This document shows, piece by piece, positions 9,064 through 17,602 of a stretch of 64,000 bases of DNA. The notes under the pieces were generated by a model that had not been told where the DNA came from, ran no database searches, and worked only from the letters and a program-made list of their open reading frames with translations. Position numbers and translations under genes: made by a program. This DNA is from Streptomyces cellulosae (GTDB lineage Bacteria > Actinomycetota > Actinomycetes > Streptomycetales > Streptomycetaceae): positions 124,001-188,000 of the forward strand of contig NZ_JOEV01000002.1 of NCBI RefSeq assembly GCF_000721105.1. The letters run 5' to 3'. The first letter of the stretch is position 1, and each line of letters begins with the position of its first letter.

Positions 9064-9190
9064 TGTACGACAGGACTGGTCGCCGGAAGACTTGCGGAGG
9101 CGGCTGGGGCCCGGTGGCCGACACATTCAGCCCGACCATGCTCAGTTCTTCGGTATCGAGGGCCAGTTCCCGGAAACCGTTGAGATGTTG
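9064..9190 (+). pseudogene. possible Tn3-family transposase (DUF4158) N-terminal relic
   Basis: In the plus-strand frame the segment reads VRQDWSPEDL followed further on by QFFGIEGQFPETVEMLP and then a stop. This resembles the start of the DUF4158 region of Tn3-type transposases (a D/EW-PEEL segment, then a KFFEIEGRFP-like segment). Only this short piece is recognisable. It abuts the point where the neighbouring prenyl diphosphate synthase loses homology, so an old transposition or recombination event may have truncated that gene. Confidence 0.35.
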
Positions 9191-9738
9191 CCGTAGCCCC
9201 TGTCGATCCGCGAGGCGCTGGCGTTCCGGCCGCCGACCGTGACGGAAAGCCCCGCGTACACCCTCGTCATTGCCCCGCCGACCACCAGTTGAATCAGCAC
9301 GTCCATCAGGGCGGCCGACGCCTCACGGGCCACCGGCCCGTCCGGCCCGACGGCTTCCGACAATACGTCGAACGCGGTCAGCATCATCGCGTCCGCGGAC
9401 CGGGCTGCGGACGACGGGCCGAAGACCTGCCACGCGGCCGCACGGTGGCGCCGCACCGTGTCACCGTCCAGAACATCGTCGTAGAGAAGCGACAGGTTGT
9501 GCACCACCGCCGCTGCCGCCGGCGCCGCCTGCCGGTCCGTACCTCCGACCGCACGCGCACACGCCAGAGTCAGGGCAGCACGCACGTACTTACCGCCTTG
9601 ACGTGCACCCTCCCCCAACCAGCCGAACTGACAGGCAGCCACCTCAGCAGCGGGCCCCTGAAGCGACCCCACCCACCCCCGCAGCTGCCTCTCGCAAGCA
9701 TCGCCCGCGCTCCGCAGCACCTCATCGACCGTGACCAC
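9142..9738 (-). pseudogene. truncated polyprenyl diphosphate synthase
   Basis: From GTG at 9738 the first ~155 residues match isoprenyl diphosphate synthases: a GGKYVRAALTL segment and the first aspartate-rich motif in LLYDDVLDGD. Family proteins run to about 330-360 aa and carry a second DDxxD motif. Here similarity stops near position 9262 and the remaining ~40 codons are unrelated sequence antisense to a transposase-like relic. Without the second aspartate motif and C-terminal helices the product cannot be a normal synthase. It is read as a decayed gene rather than a functional short enzyme. Confidence 0.7.
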
Positions 9739-9909
9739 AGTCCCCTACCGTCAGCTCTACACGCAACCATGCGCCTCTCTGCCCCGGCTGTCGGCGGGCG
9801 GGATTCCTCCAAGGCTCCATCATGGTGGGCCCGGCCGGTACATAACTTCGCCGCTTGCCCCAGCAGTGCGGTCGGGCTGTCACGAGAAGCGCCAGAAATA
9901 CTGCTGCAC

Positions 9910-11190
9910 ATGAATGAACCCCGACCCACCAGCACTTCCGGCAAGCTCGGACTGTCGCGACGGCTGGTCCCCATGACCGGCCGTGACCCAGAAGAGCCCG
10001 GCCGGACCGCCTCACCGCTGGAGCTCTTGTTCGACCTGACCTTCGTGGTCGCCGTCGGCACAGCGGCGCTCCAGTTCGCCGAAATGGTCGCCGAAGGGCA
10101 TGCCGGCCAGGCGACCATCGCGTTCGTCCTGGCGATGTTCTCGATCAGCATCGCCTGGACCAGCTTCAGCTGGTTCGCCTCCGCCTTCGCCACCGACGAC
10201 TGGCTCTACCGGGCCCTGACGATGCTCCAGATGATCGGCGTCGTCGTGCTCTCGCTCGGCCTGCCCGCGATGTTCCACTCCGTCGAGGAGGGCAGCCACC
10301 TCGAACTACGCGCTATGGTCATCGGCTACGTCGTCATGCGGATCGCGATGGTGCTCCAGTGGTGGCGCGCCGCCCGGCAGTCCCCCTCGTTCCACGGCGT
10401 CGGCATGGCCAACATCCGCTCGACGCTGATCGTCCAGGCCGGCTGGATCGTCGTGGCCTTCGTCCACATGCCGATCGCCGTCGTCTTCATCGCGTTCGGC
10501 GTCCTGGGCGCCCTCGAACTCGTCCTGCCCGTGTTCACACAGGGCTCCGCGGACGGCACGCCCTGGCACCCGCACCACGTCGCCGAACGGTACGGACTCT
10601 TCGCGATCATCGTTCTCGGCGAGGGCGTCGTCGGTACAGTCGCCTCCTCCGGCGATCTCCTGGGCGGCGGGGACGGCACGCACTGGACCTGGAACGCCAT
10701 CGCCGTGGTCATCGCTGGTGTGGGCCTGACCTTCGGTATGTGGTGGATGTACTTCCTGACGCCGTTCGGCGACATCCTGGTACACCGACGCAAGCGCGGA
10801 TACCCCTTCGGCTACGGCCACATCCCCCTGTTCATCGGCGTCGCCGCAGCCGGCGCCGGGCTCCATGTGGCCGGCCTGTACATGGAACACCACGCCAAGA
10901 TCTCCGGCACCGCCGTCGTCCTGGCCCTCGCGCTCCCGGTCGGCCTCTCCATGCTGATGATCTATCTCCTGCACCCCCTGCTGCTGTCCACGGCCGACCG
11001 CTTCCACATCCTTCTGGTCGCCCTCACCATCGCCGTACTACTTACGGCAGTCCTCCTGGCCGCCGCCGGCGTGGACATCTCGGTATGCCTGCTGGTGGTC
11101 ATGCTCGCTCCGTTCGTCACCGTGATCGGCTACGAGACGGTCGGACACCGCCATCAGCAGAAGATGCTGCAAGAACTTGATACGCAGTAA
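9910..11190 (+). CDS. low temperature requirement protein A (LtrA) family membrane protein
   Basis: A polytopic membrane protein of the LtrA family, 426 aa from ATG 9910. The family signature RTASPLELLFDLTFVVAVG begins near residue 35 and is followed by about eleven to twelve hydrophobic segments. Other family-like segments are HPHHVAERYGLFAIIVLGEG and the final membrane helices ending near residue 415. LtrA proteins were named for cold growth in Listeria; the molecular function is unknown. No clear ribosome binding site is visible before 9910, so an internal ATG at 9973 is an alternative. The coding frame is open far upstream but the family N-terminus supports the start chosen. Confidence 0.85.
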   Translation: MNEPRPTSTSGKLGLSRRLVPMTGRDPEEPGRTASPLELLFDLTFVVAVGTAALQFAEMVAEGHAGQATIAFVLAMFSISIAWTSFSWFASAFATDDWLYRALTMLQMIGVVVLSLGLPAMFHSVEEGSHLELRAMVIGYVVMRIAMVLQWWRAARQSPSFHGVGMANIRSTLIVQAGWIVVAFVHMPIAVVFIAFGVLGALELVLPVFTQGSADGTPWHPHHVAERYGLFAIIVLGEGVVGTVASSGDLLGGGDGTHWTWNAIAVVIAGVGLTFGMWWMYFLTPFGDILVHRRKRGYPFGYGHIPLFIGVAAAGAGLHVAGLYMEHHAKISGTAVVLALALPVGLSMLMIYLLHPLLLSTADRFHILLVALTIAVLLTAVLLAAAGVDISVCLLVVMLAPFVTVIGYETVGHRHQQKMLQELDTQ

Positions 11191-11449
11191 GCAGAGCGCC
11201 ATCTTCACCGGGCAATACATCGGACCATCAACGCGCACAGTATGGGCGGAAGAGGCCCCGCGTGTACATCACGCTCTTCGACAGTGACGGAATCGGCTTC
11301 CGGACGATGTCCGCGCCGGGTGCACCGGAGGCGCGCATAAGGGCGCGGGCGCCTGCCATGTTGTGGCCGTGGGTGCCTGTGCGGGACCTCAGCTCGGGTA
11401 CTCGCTCCTTCGGGGAATTAATGCCGGAGAACACTCATGGGGTCCTGAT

Positions 11450-11467
11450 CTAAGGGCTGTCCCGTAA
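11450..11467 (+). repeat. left terminal inverted repeat of IS5-like element
   Basis: CTAAGGGCTGTCCCGTAA, matching the reverse complement of 13020-13037 at 17 of 18 positions. The match includes the flanking C and the TA presumed to be the target duplication. Confidence 0.75.
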
Positions 11468-11565
11468 GTGAGGGTGTCCCGTCTGGTGGGTTCCCTTGGG
11501 AGCGAGCAGGTGCTGGGTAAACAACCAGGTCGACGGGGATCAGTGCGATACCCGAACATGTGCTC

Positions 11566-12096
11566 ATGCCTCTGAGAGAGACCCTTGCCCGAGTTGACGC
11601 AGACCTGGCCGCTGGCCGGGTGCCTGTTGCGCGCCAGCGTTTGCGCGGTCTCGTCTCGTCCTTCCCGTACGACCTGACGCTCCGCCGGCGTCTGGCCGAG
11701 GTGTACAGGCTCTATGGCGATGCCGCCGAGGCCGGGCGGTGGATGTACCTCGAAGAGGACCGCAACTCCGACGAGACCATCGCCTTCAAGGCGCGGTATG
11801 GATCTCCCGCGTGGCGGATGAAGGCCCTCGCTTGGCGCGGCCCCGCAGCGATGGCTGCCACCTCCTTCGCGGAGGGGCAGCTGGACGCCGTGCGGACCAC
11901 CTGTGCCGAGGAGCTGGGGCATCCTGTCGACTGGGACGACCCCGCCTCCTACCAGGACGGCCTGGAGGACAAGTACGAGGAGGCGCCATCCGAGCCGTGG
12001 ACGGTCGGCGGTGTGCTGGCGGGCGGCGGCTGCCTGGTGGGGGCCCTCGCGTTCCTCGCGATCTGGGTAAATGGAGTCGTTGCCCTCTTCGACTGA
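11566..12096 (+). CDS. DUF6584-like hypothetical protein inside the IS element
   Basis: A 176-aa protein with an N-terminal tetratricopeptide-like helical region (LARVDADLAAGRVPVARQRL, then SFPYDLTLRRRLAEVYRLYG) and a single C-terminal membrane helix (VGALAFLAIWVNGVVALF). This arrangement resembles the DUF6584 family of actinomycetes. GTG at 11560 is an alternative start. It lies between the left terminal repeat and the transposase of the IS5-like element, so it appears to be a passenger. No function is known. Its coding quality looks intact, unlike the adjacent transposase. Confidence 0.6.
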   Translation: MPLRETLARVDADLAAGRVPVARQRLRGLVSSFPYDLTLRRRLAEVYRLYGDAAEAGRWMYLEEDRNSDETIAFKARYGSPAWRMKALAWRGPAAMAATSFAEGQLDAVRTTCAEELGHPVDWDDPASYQDGLEDKYEEAPSEPWTVGGVLAGGGCLVGALAFLAIWVNGVVALFD

Positions 12097-12198
12097 CCCA
12101 GGTCACCAAGGGGGCGGCGGGGAGCGCCGCTCAGGTTCGGTAGGGCGTCGAGAACTGCCGTGAGCGGGACACCTGGCTACGAGTGCAATGATCTCGCG

Positions 12199-12967
12199 AT
12201 GTCTGCTGTGATTACGGCGTCGCAGCCGTTCTGGATAGCTCCGTTCACCGGGTTGAGCCCTCATTGTTTCGGCACGCTGCTGGCTCAACTGCGGCGCGAG
12301 GGAGCTGACGCGGTCCGCAGAGGCCGGCCGTGGAGCCTGCCACTGGAGGACCGGGTGCTCCTGGTCACCGCCTACTGGCGCACCAACTTGACGCTGCGCC
12401 AGCTCGCCCCGCTGTTCGGCGTCTCAAAGTCCGCAGCGGACCGCATCATCAGCCACCTCGGTCCCCTGCTCGCGATCAAGCCCCGCAAGCGATTCCGCAA
12501 GAGCACCGTCCTCATCGTGGACGGAACCCTGGTTCCCACCCGCGACCACACCGCAGGCGAGCGGTCGAAGAACTACCGCTACTCCACCAACCATCAAATC
12601 GTCGTCGCCGCCGACACCCGACGCGTCGTCGTGGTCGGCCGGCCCTTGCCCGGCAACCGCAACGACTGCAAGGCCTGGGCACTGTCCGGAGTCAAGGGCG
12701 CCGTCGGCCGCACCACCCTGATCGCCGACGGCGGCTCCGGGGCACCGGCCTGATCATCCCGCACCGCCGCGAGCGCGGGCAGAGCGAACTGCCTGCCTGG
12801 AAGGAAGAACACAACACTTCTCACCGCCAGGTCCGCGCCCGTGTCGAGCACACCTTCGCCCGCATGAAGACCTGAAAAATCCTCCGCGACTGCCGCTTGA
12901 AAGGCGACGGTGTGCACCACGCGATGAGCGGCATCGCCCGCCTGCACAACCTCACCCTCGCCGGATA
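12199..12967 (+). pseudogene. IS5-family DDE transposase, frameshifted and with in-frame stop
   Basis: The N-terminal half (SAVITASQPFWIAPFTGL, then an HTH region LRQLAPLFGVSKSAADRII and the first catalytic Asp in VLIVDGTLVP) reads in one frame until about 12735. There GGYRGTGL-type sequence appears to have lost one base. The rest (LIIPHRRERGQSELPAWKEE, VRARVEHTFARMKT) continues in another frame. A TGA replaces the expected TGG codon at about 12875, and the remainder (KILRDCRLKGDGVHHAM) runs to a TAG at 12967. Two independent lesions make an active transposase unlikely. Confidence 0.85.
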
Positions 12968-13019
12968 GACAAGCGGACCGAACATCTGCTGGCTACGCCC
13001 GCACCCGCCCGAAGATCCT

Positions 13020-13037
13020 TTACGGGACGGCCCTTAG
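13020..13037 (-). repeat. right terminal inverted repeat of IS5-like element
   Basis: TTACGGGACGGCCCTTAG, pairing with 11450-11467. The TTA at 13034-13036 is also the reverse complement of the AI-2E gene's stop codon. Confidence 0.75.
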
Positions 13038-14428
13038 AGCGTGCGGTATCCGGTATCACGGGACGCCGAGTTTGGTGCCGTCACGCTCCCCACCGCGCGA
13101 ATGGTGCGCAGGGCTGCGCCCTGGGAGTAATCCTTCAGATAGCCGACGACCGTATTGGTGACGGCGACCAGCGGTACGGCAACCATCGCGCCCTCGATGC
13201 CCGCGACCATGCCGCCGCAGGCCACCGAAAGCACCACGGCCAGCGGATGGACCCGCACCGCGCGGCCGAGGATGAACGGCTGCAGGATGTGGCCCTCGAT
13301 CTGGTGCACCGCCAGTACCACCGCCAGTGTCATCACGGCAGTGAACACGCCCTGGGTGACCAGCGCGATGACCACGGCCAGCGCGCCGGAGGCGACAGCG
13401 CCGACCAACGGGATGAAGGAGAACAGGAAGATGAACACGGCGAGCGGGACAGCCATCGGGACGTTGAGGAAGTAGATGCCGATGCCGATGGAGAAGGCGT
13501 TGATGAGCGCCACCACCACTGTGCCGCGCACGTACGCCGTGAGCGTGGCCCACGCCCGCGGCCCGGCGCCGGCCACGCCCGGCCGGGCGTTCGCGGGCAC
13601 CAGCTTCAGGGTCCACTCCCAGATCCGCTTGCCGTCGTAGAGCAGGAAAAGGGTGGAGAAGAAGGTGAGCAGGATGCCGGTGAGGGCCTCGACGACGACC
13701 GCCACGCCCTCCAGGCCGACCGAAGTAATGGCGTCCGTGTTCGCGCCGACCGCATCGGCCAGGCTCTGAGCGACGCTGTTGATCTGTTTGTCGGTGAGGT
13801 GGAAGGGGCCGTTGAGCAGCCAGCGGCGCAGGTCCTCGATGCCGTTCTGGACCTGGTCGGAGAGGTTGTCGATGTTCTCCGTGACCTGCCATGTCACGAA
13901 CCAGCCGATCAAGGCGATGGTGACAAACCCGAAGATCGCGGTGAGCGCGGTAGCCAGCCCGCGCGGTATTCCTTTCCGCTTCAGCCGGGATACGGCGGGC
14001 TCCAGCAGAGCGGTCAGCAGCAGCGCGACGACGAAGGCGAGAACGACCAGCTGGACCGTGCTGATGACCCGCATCAGGACCCAGAGCGTCCCGGCGAGCA
14101 CCAGCAGCCGCCAGCTCGCCTCCGCGGCGACCCGTAGCCCCCACGGCACGGCCAACGCGGGTTCAGGACGCGGCACGAAAGGCGACGGCGGCTGAGAGTC
14201 GGACGAAGGCTGTGAGGCGGCTCCCTGCGCTCCTGAAGTGTCCTGCAGTTCCTGAGCCGCCTGGAGCGCCTCGGACGCGCCGGAAGATTCGGCGGCTGCA
14301 TCGTCCTTCAGCTCGCCCCGTGACTGCCGACTCTCCCGGTCGATATCGGCACGCCGTTCGTTGAGCCGCGCACCCATCTTGTTGAGCCTGGCACCGAGTC
14401 GGCCAAGCCACCTTGGCACTCGCGACAT
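13034..14428 (-). CDS. AI-2E family transporter (PerM-like membrane protein)
   Basis: A 464-aa member of the AI-2E/PerM family with a charged hydrophilic N-terminus of about 120 residues, then about eight membrane segments (LLVLAGTLWVLMRVISTV through VAVPLVAVTNTVVGYL). The family region VHQIEGHILQPFILGRAV is visible near residue 395. ATG at 14428 has AAAAGGA upstream. Family members are proposed exporters of small molecules or Na+(Li+)/H+ antiporters. The stop codon TAA is made by the IS5-like element joining the flanking TA; before insertion the codon would have been TAG, so the protein end is unchanged. Confidence 0.85.
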   Translation of the reverse strand: MSRVPRWLGRLGARLNKMGARLNERRADIDRESRQSRGELKDDAAAESSGASEALQAAQELQDTSGAQGAASQPSSDSQPPSPFVPRPEPALAVPWGLRVAAEASWRLLVLAGTLWVLMRVISTVQLVVLAFVVALLLTALLEPAVSRLKRKGIPRGLATALTAIFGFVTIALIGWFVTWQVTENIDNLSDQVQNGIEDLRRWLLNGPFHLTDKQINSVAQSLADAVGANTDAITSVGLEGVAVVVEALTGILLTFFSTLFLLYDGKRIWEWTLKLVPANARPGVAGAGPRAWATLTAYVRGTVVVALINAFSIGIGIYFLNVPMAVPLAVFIFLFSFIPLVGAVASGALAVVIALVTQGVFTAVMTLAVVLAVHQIEGHILQPFILGRAVRVHPLAVVLSVACGGMVAGIEGAMVAVPLVAVTNTVVGYLKDYSQGAALRTIRAVGSVTAPNSASRDTGYRTL

Positions 14429-14499
14429 GATCTGTCCTTTTCCCAGTTCTCCCTGCAGTCGCCGCTCTGCGACCCGGGCGTGCAGCCGCCAGTGGGTCC

Positions 14500-15012
14500 T
14501 CACGAAGGCATAGGCTGGGAGCCGGGGACGTGATGATGCAAGGCGAGGCGGAGTTTGTCTTCGTCGTGCTGGCTGAGTGAGGTGTGGAGGACATCGCCGC
14601 CGAACTGGGCGATGCGCGGCAGGGCCTTGTCCTCGGTGCCGTCGATGATGACGGCGATCACTGCGGCCTGGCCGGGTGCCAGGCGCTGGCCGAGGCTCTT
14701 GATGAATTGGGTCTGGTCGTCGTCGTCGGCGACGGCGCCGTGCAGTCCGCCCGCGGCCGCGCCGATGGCCGCGCCGAGGAGCGGGGCCAGCAACAGTGTG
14801 CCGATCAGCCCTCCCAACAGTGCCCCGCCTGCCGCGCCGGAGGCGCTGGGGTGTGGCCTGTTGGGGATGGTCACCTCACCGTTGTCGTCGCGGGTGACCA
14901 GGACGGCGTCGGCCAGCAGCAAGGTGTGCTCTGTGTGAAGGGCGCGGAGTTCTGCAAGCGCCTTCTGGGCGATGTCCTCGCTGGGGTAGGCGACGGCGAT
15001 CATGTCACTCAT
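14500..15012 (-). CDS. DUF1269-type glycine-zipper membrane protein
   Basis: 170 aa. The N-terminal part (MIAVAYPSEDIAQKALAELR) is typical of DUF1269 proteins. A central glycine/alanine-rich hydrophobic stretch (residues ~60-92, GGALLGGLIGTLLLAPLLGA and on) resembles a glycine zipper membrane hairpin. The C-terminal part (AVIAVIIDGTEDKALPRI) is soluble. AGGAGG precedes the start by 6 nt. It lies 71 nt upstream of the AI-2E gene on the same strand, so the two may form an operon. The family is often linked to stress or envelope functions, but no activity is established. Confidence 0.75.
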   Translation of the reverse strand: MSDMIAVAYPSEDIAQKALAELRALHTEHTLLLADAVLVTRDDNGEVTIPNRPHPSASGAAGGALLGGLIGTLLLAPLLGAAIGAAAGGLHGAVADDDDQTQFIKSLGQRLAPGQAAVIAVIIDGTEDKALPRIAQFGGDVLHTSLSQHDEDKLRLALHHHVPGSQPMPS

Positions 15013-15226
15013 CGGGTTCCTCCTGGTTTGTCGTCCGTGGCTGGATCGAAGGTGCGAAGCCGTTGGTGCGAGCGCCGGTCGGGGACATTGCCGGTGTTCG
15101 TTAGCCCTGGTCCGGGTCGCTGTCGGATCTCGGCGGGAGGCTCGGGCTCGATTCGGGTACGCGCGTCATCGACCGGGAGATCCTTTCGGTCTCTGACGGG
15201 TGGGAGGGGCAGCGGCGTCGCTGAGC

Positions 15227-15258
15227 ATAACATTGAAAAGTTACGTAGAACATAAAAG
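15227..15258. promoter_or_regulatory. AT-rich segment with AACATAA/TTATGTT-type half-sites
   Basis: ATAACATTG and AACATAA half-sites lie on either side of GTTACGTA in a short AT-rich patch. The same half-site appears as a perfect palindrome at 58656-58670 and near-dyad at 62964-62983. It lies upstream of the DUF1269 gene (start 15012) and of the MarR relic. Regulatory role is inferred from composition and recurrence. Confidence 0.3.
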
Positions 15259-15306
15259 ATAGATCTGCCTGGGGTCCTATGCTCTGGCGCCTGTCGACCC
15301 TGCACG

Positions 15307-15487
15307 CGGCAGGCACCTCACGCTTCGGCTGCGGGAGAGGAGTGAGTGGCGTCAAGCGGATCTGATCAAGATGCTGGGCCTGGATCCGTCGAACGGTCCC
15401 AAGATGGCTGCAGCGCCTGGAGCGGGCCGACTTCGTCACCGCAAGCCCTCCGCCCGTGGGCGCCGGACTGTGTCGGTGAGCGCCACT
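15307..15487 (+). pseudogene. MarR-family regulator relic interrupted by IS630 element
   Basis: The nucleotide sequence closely follows the DNA-binding segment of the intact MarR gene at 38283-38783. Examples are the run coding for DLIKMLGLDPS, the QRLERADFVT-like run and the final GTGAGCGCCAC. An extra A in the TCGAACGGTCCC stretch breaks the frame. The match ends exactly at the TA target of the IS630 element at 15487-15488. It therefore looks like a decayed paralogue first damaged or last cut by the insertion. No start region is recognisable. Confidence 0.75.
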
Positions 15488-15488
15488 A

Positions 15489-15513
15489 CTGAGGATTTCG
15501 GCCTAGGGTGACG
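15489..15513 (+). repeat. IS630 left terminal inverted repeat
   Basis: Begins CTGAGGATTTCGG and ends GGGTGACG; pairs with 16615-16639, where the matching parts read CTGAGGTTTTCGG and GGGTGACG on the other strand. Confidence 0.8.
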
Positions 15514-15544
15514 GTGATCTCGCGGGTGGGTGTATCCGTGGAGG

Positions 15545-16614
15545 ATGCGGTATCCCGATGGGGGTGGCCTGACCGCGAAGCAGCGGGCCCGGCGGGAGCA
15601 AGTGCGGTTCGAGGCTGCCGAGTTATTCGCGCAAGGGGTGAAACCGCCGCAGGTCGCGCGGCGGTTACGGGTCTCACGCAAGTCCGCCTACGCCCGGCAT
15701 GCCCGCTGGCGGGACGGCGGCATTGAGACGCTGCGGTCCAAGGGGCCGTCCGGGCGTCCGTCACGGATGAAGCCCGAGTGGCGGGCCTGGCTGGCAGCGG
15801 AGCTCGACAAGGGTCCGGCCGCGCACGGCTGGACGGAGGACCAGCGCTGGACGCTGGCCCGGGTGGCGACGGTGATCGCCCGGCGCTTCCACGTGCGCTT
15901 CAGCCAGGCCCAGACCTGGCGCATCCTGCGCGAGATGGGCTGGACGGTGCAGGTGCCGGTACGGCGGGCTGCCGAACGCGACGAGGAGGCCGTGGCGACG
16001 TGGATCAAGGAGACTTGGCCGCGGGTGGAAAGACGGTGAGGGACCGGGATGCCTGGCTGTGCTTCGCGGACGAGGCAGGGCAGCTGCTGCGGCCGCCGAA
16101 GGCGTGCACCTGGTCCCGCCGTGGCCGTCCACCCCTGGTCAGGGTTCGCGCGGCCGGCTCGGGCCGCATCTCCTTGGCGGGACTGGTCTGCTACAAGGCT
16201 GGCCGGCGCACCCGGCTGGTCTTCCGGATGCTGGTCCACCACGGCCGCAAGGGTGAGAAGAAGGGCTTTCGGGAGAGGGACTTCGCCTCGTTGCTGGACG
16301 CTGCCCACCAGCAGCTCGGCGGCAACATCGTGCTGGTCTGGGACAATTACAGCCACCACGTCGACGCTGCCATGCGCGAGCTGATCGGAAAGCGGCCCTG
16401 GCTGACGGTCTTCCGTTTCCCGACCTACGCCCCCGACCTCAACCCGGCCGAGGGCGTATGGGCGCACCTGAAGAAAAGCCTGGGCAACCTCACCCCGTGC
16501 AGCATCGATGACCTCGCTGGGCTGGTCCGCACCCGCCTCAAACGGATGCAGTACCGGCCGGACCTACTCGGCGGGTTCATCGCCGAGACCGGACTGATCA
16601 CGACACCGCCATGA
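15545..16614 (+). CDS. IS630 transposase, two overlapping frames (likely -1 frameshift)
   Basis: The first frame (15545-16039, 164 aa) encodes the helix-turn-helix part ([20 protein letters not shown]) and a winged-helix-like segment. The second frame encodes the DDE domain with Asp in CFADEAG, Asp in [11 protein letters not shown] and Glu in [14 protein letters not shown]. The frames overlap, and a -1 shift near the GGAAAGAC stretch just before the stop at 16037-16039 would join them. This matches the programmed slippage known for some IS630 members. Frame one contains two TTA codons (15623 and 15665), rare in streptomycetes. Alternatively a one-base lesion has split the gene. Confidence 0.8.
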
Positions 16615-16639
16615 CGTCACCCCGAACCGAAAACCTCAG
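16615..16639 (-). repeat. IS630 right terminal inverted repeat
   Basis: Starts directly after the transposase stop codon at 16614; reverse complement starts CTGAGGTTTTCGG. Confidence 0.8.
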
Positions 16640-16729
16640 TAGCAGGCGGGGCCCGGTGAGCACGGTGTCCTTACGGAACCGCTTTTGCTGCCGGAGTGCC
16701 AACAACGGCCCGAGGTCGTCTGTGAGCGT

Positions 16730-17602
16730 TCAGCTGGCGGATACGGGAGTGTGCAGCACCCTGTCGTGGCCGACTGTGCGGACCGGGCCGGTCAGGTTCA
16801 CGGCGCCGCGCAGGCGGACATCGGTGCTGGACGCGCCGATCAGCACGGTGATCTCGCCAGGCTCGACGATGCGGCGCAGGTCGGCTCCGGTGTAGGCGAG
16901 CCGGTCGGCGGGCGCCTGGCCCCGTGGCCGCCTGAATGCCGGGACGGCCACCAGCCCGAAACCAAGGACCGCCGCGATCAGATGGCCGACGGTGGTGAAG
17001 TCCGGCAGCGGCCCGGGCCACTCGGCACCGCCGAGGGGCCAGGCGAGCACGAAGGCCGCCCAGGGGAGGCGGGCCCGCCGGGGCAGGGCGAGTGTGCCAA
17101 CCGCCATCACGGTCTGGGCGCCGTAACTGACCCCGTAGTCCGAAGCCTGCCGGACGGCCGCCGGATACCAGCCGTGCTGAAGTGCGACGGTGACGACGAC
17201 AGCGGTGAGCAGGGTGGCTGTGATGTGCCCGCCGAGGAACACGGCCACGGCGCGCGGCTTGCTCCACCGGCTCTCCACCCAAGCCAGGAAGCAGCAGACG
17301 CCGAGGCCCAAAGTGATGAAGGTCCCTACGAATTCGAGTGAGGGGACATCCGTGAGCGTACCGTCGAAGAACAGCACGCTGCCGAGCAGTGAAGCCCCTG
17401 GATGGTCATGCAGGTTGTCCAGGTTGGTGCTGACGTGGTTCAACAGGGTGGTGGCCCGTTCGGCGGACAGCCCGTAGCTGACCCAGGCGTGGCTGACGAG
17501 AAGTGGGCAGACATAGGCGAGGGTCAGCGGTGCTCGCTGCGGGTACGCACGGGCGGTGCGGAGCAGGCGGCCCAAGTGGTCCCACGGGGACTGAGCGTTC
17601 AT
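16730..17602 (-). CDS. rhomboid-like membrane protein fused to the tail of a GH3 glycosidase
   Basis: Residues 1 to about 230 form a multi-pass membrane protein resembling actinobacterial rhomboid-like proteins. Around residue 145 it has DYGVSYGAQTV (a possible serine motif) and near 205 TVGHLIAAVLG (a possible histidine). The last ~55 residues (PADRLAYTGADLRRIVEPGE, then VLIGASSTDVRLRG) are instead the C-terminal end of a GH3 beta-glucosidase fibronectin-like domain. They match the part missing from the adjacent GH3 gene. The native C-terminus of the rhomboid-like gene has therefore probably been replaced. Start at ATG 17602; no strong ribosome binding site is visible. Confidence 0.65.
   Translation of the reverse strand: MNAQSPWDHLGRLLRTARAYPQRAPLTLAYVCPLLVSHAWVSYGLSAERATTLLNHVSTNLDNLHDHPGASLLGSVLFFDGTLTDVPSLEFVGTFITLGLGVCCFLAWVESRWSKPRAVAVFLGGHITATLLTAVVVTVALQHGWYPAAVRQASDYGVSYGAQTVMAVGTLALPRRARLPWAAFVLAWPLGGAEWPGPLPDFTTVGHLIAAVLGFGLVAVPAFRRPRGQAPADRLAYTGADLRRIVEPGEITVLIGASSTDVRLRGAVNLTGPVRTVGHDRVLHTPVSAS

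Larger units (their letters stand above)
11453..13034 (+). mobile_element. IS5-like insertion element with passenger gene
   Basis: Terminal inverted repeats AGGGCTGTCCCGTAA (left) and AGGGCCGTCCCGTAA (right, reverse complement) differ at one position. TA flanks both ends (11451-11452 and 13035-13036), and removing the element restores the tetranucleotide CTAG, a common IS5-family target. It contains a broken IS5-type transposase at its right end. About 700 bp on the left carry an unrelated DUF6584-like gene. Usual IS5-type elements of this sort are about 0.85-0.95 kb, so this 1.58-kb unit is oversized. The insertion lies exactly in the stop codon of the AI-2E transporter gene. Confidence 0.65.
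15489..16639 (+). mobile_element. IS630-family insertion sequence
   Basis: A 1151-bp element bounded by terminal inverted repeats beginning CTGAGG and ending CCTCAG, flanked by TA on both sides (15487-15488 and 16640-16641) as expected for IS630/Tc1 elements. The first 25 bp of each end agree at 20 positions. It carries a transposase in two overlapping frames. It has landed in a MarR relic. Both ends and the catalytic region look complete, so it may still be mobile. Confidence 0.85.

Noticed and set aside
9289..9909. Upstream extension of the LtrA reading frame
   Set aside because: The extra ~200 residues overlap the prenyl synthase gene in antisense and do not resemble LtrA proteins; the family N-terminus begins near 9910.
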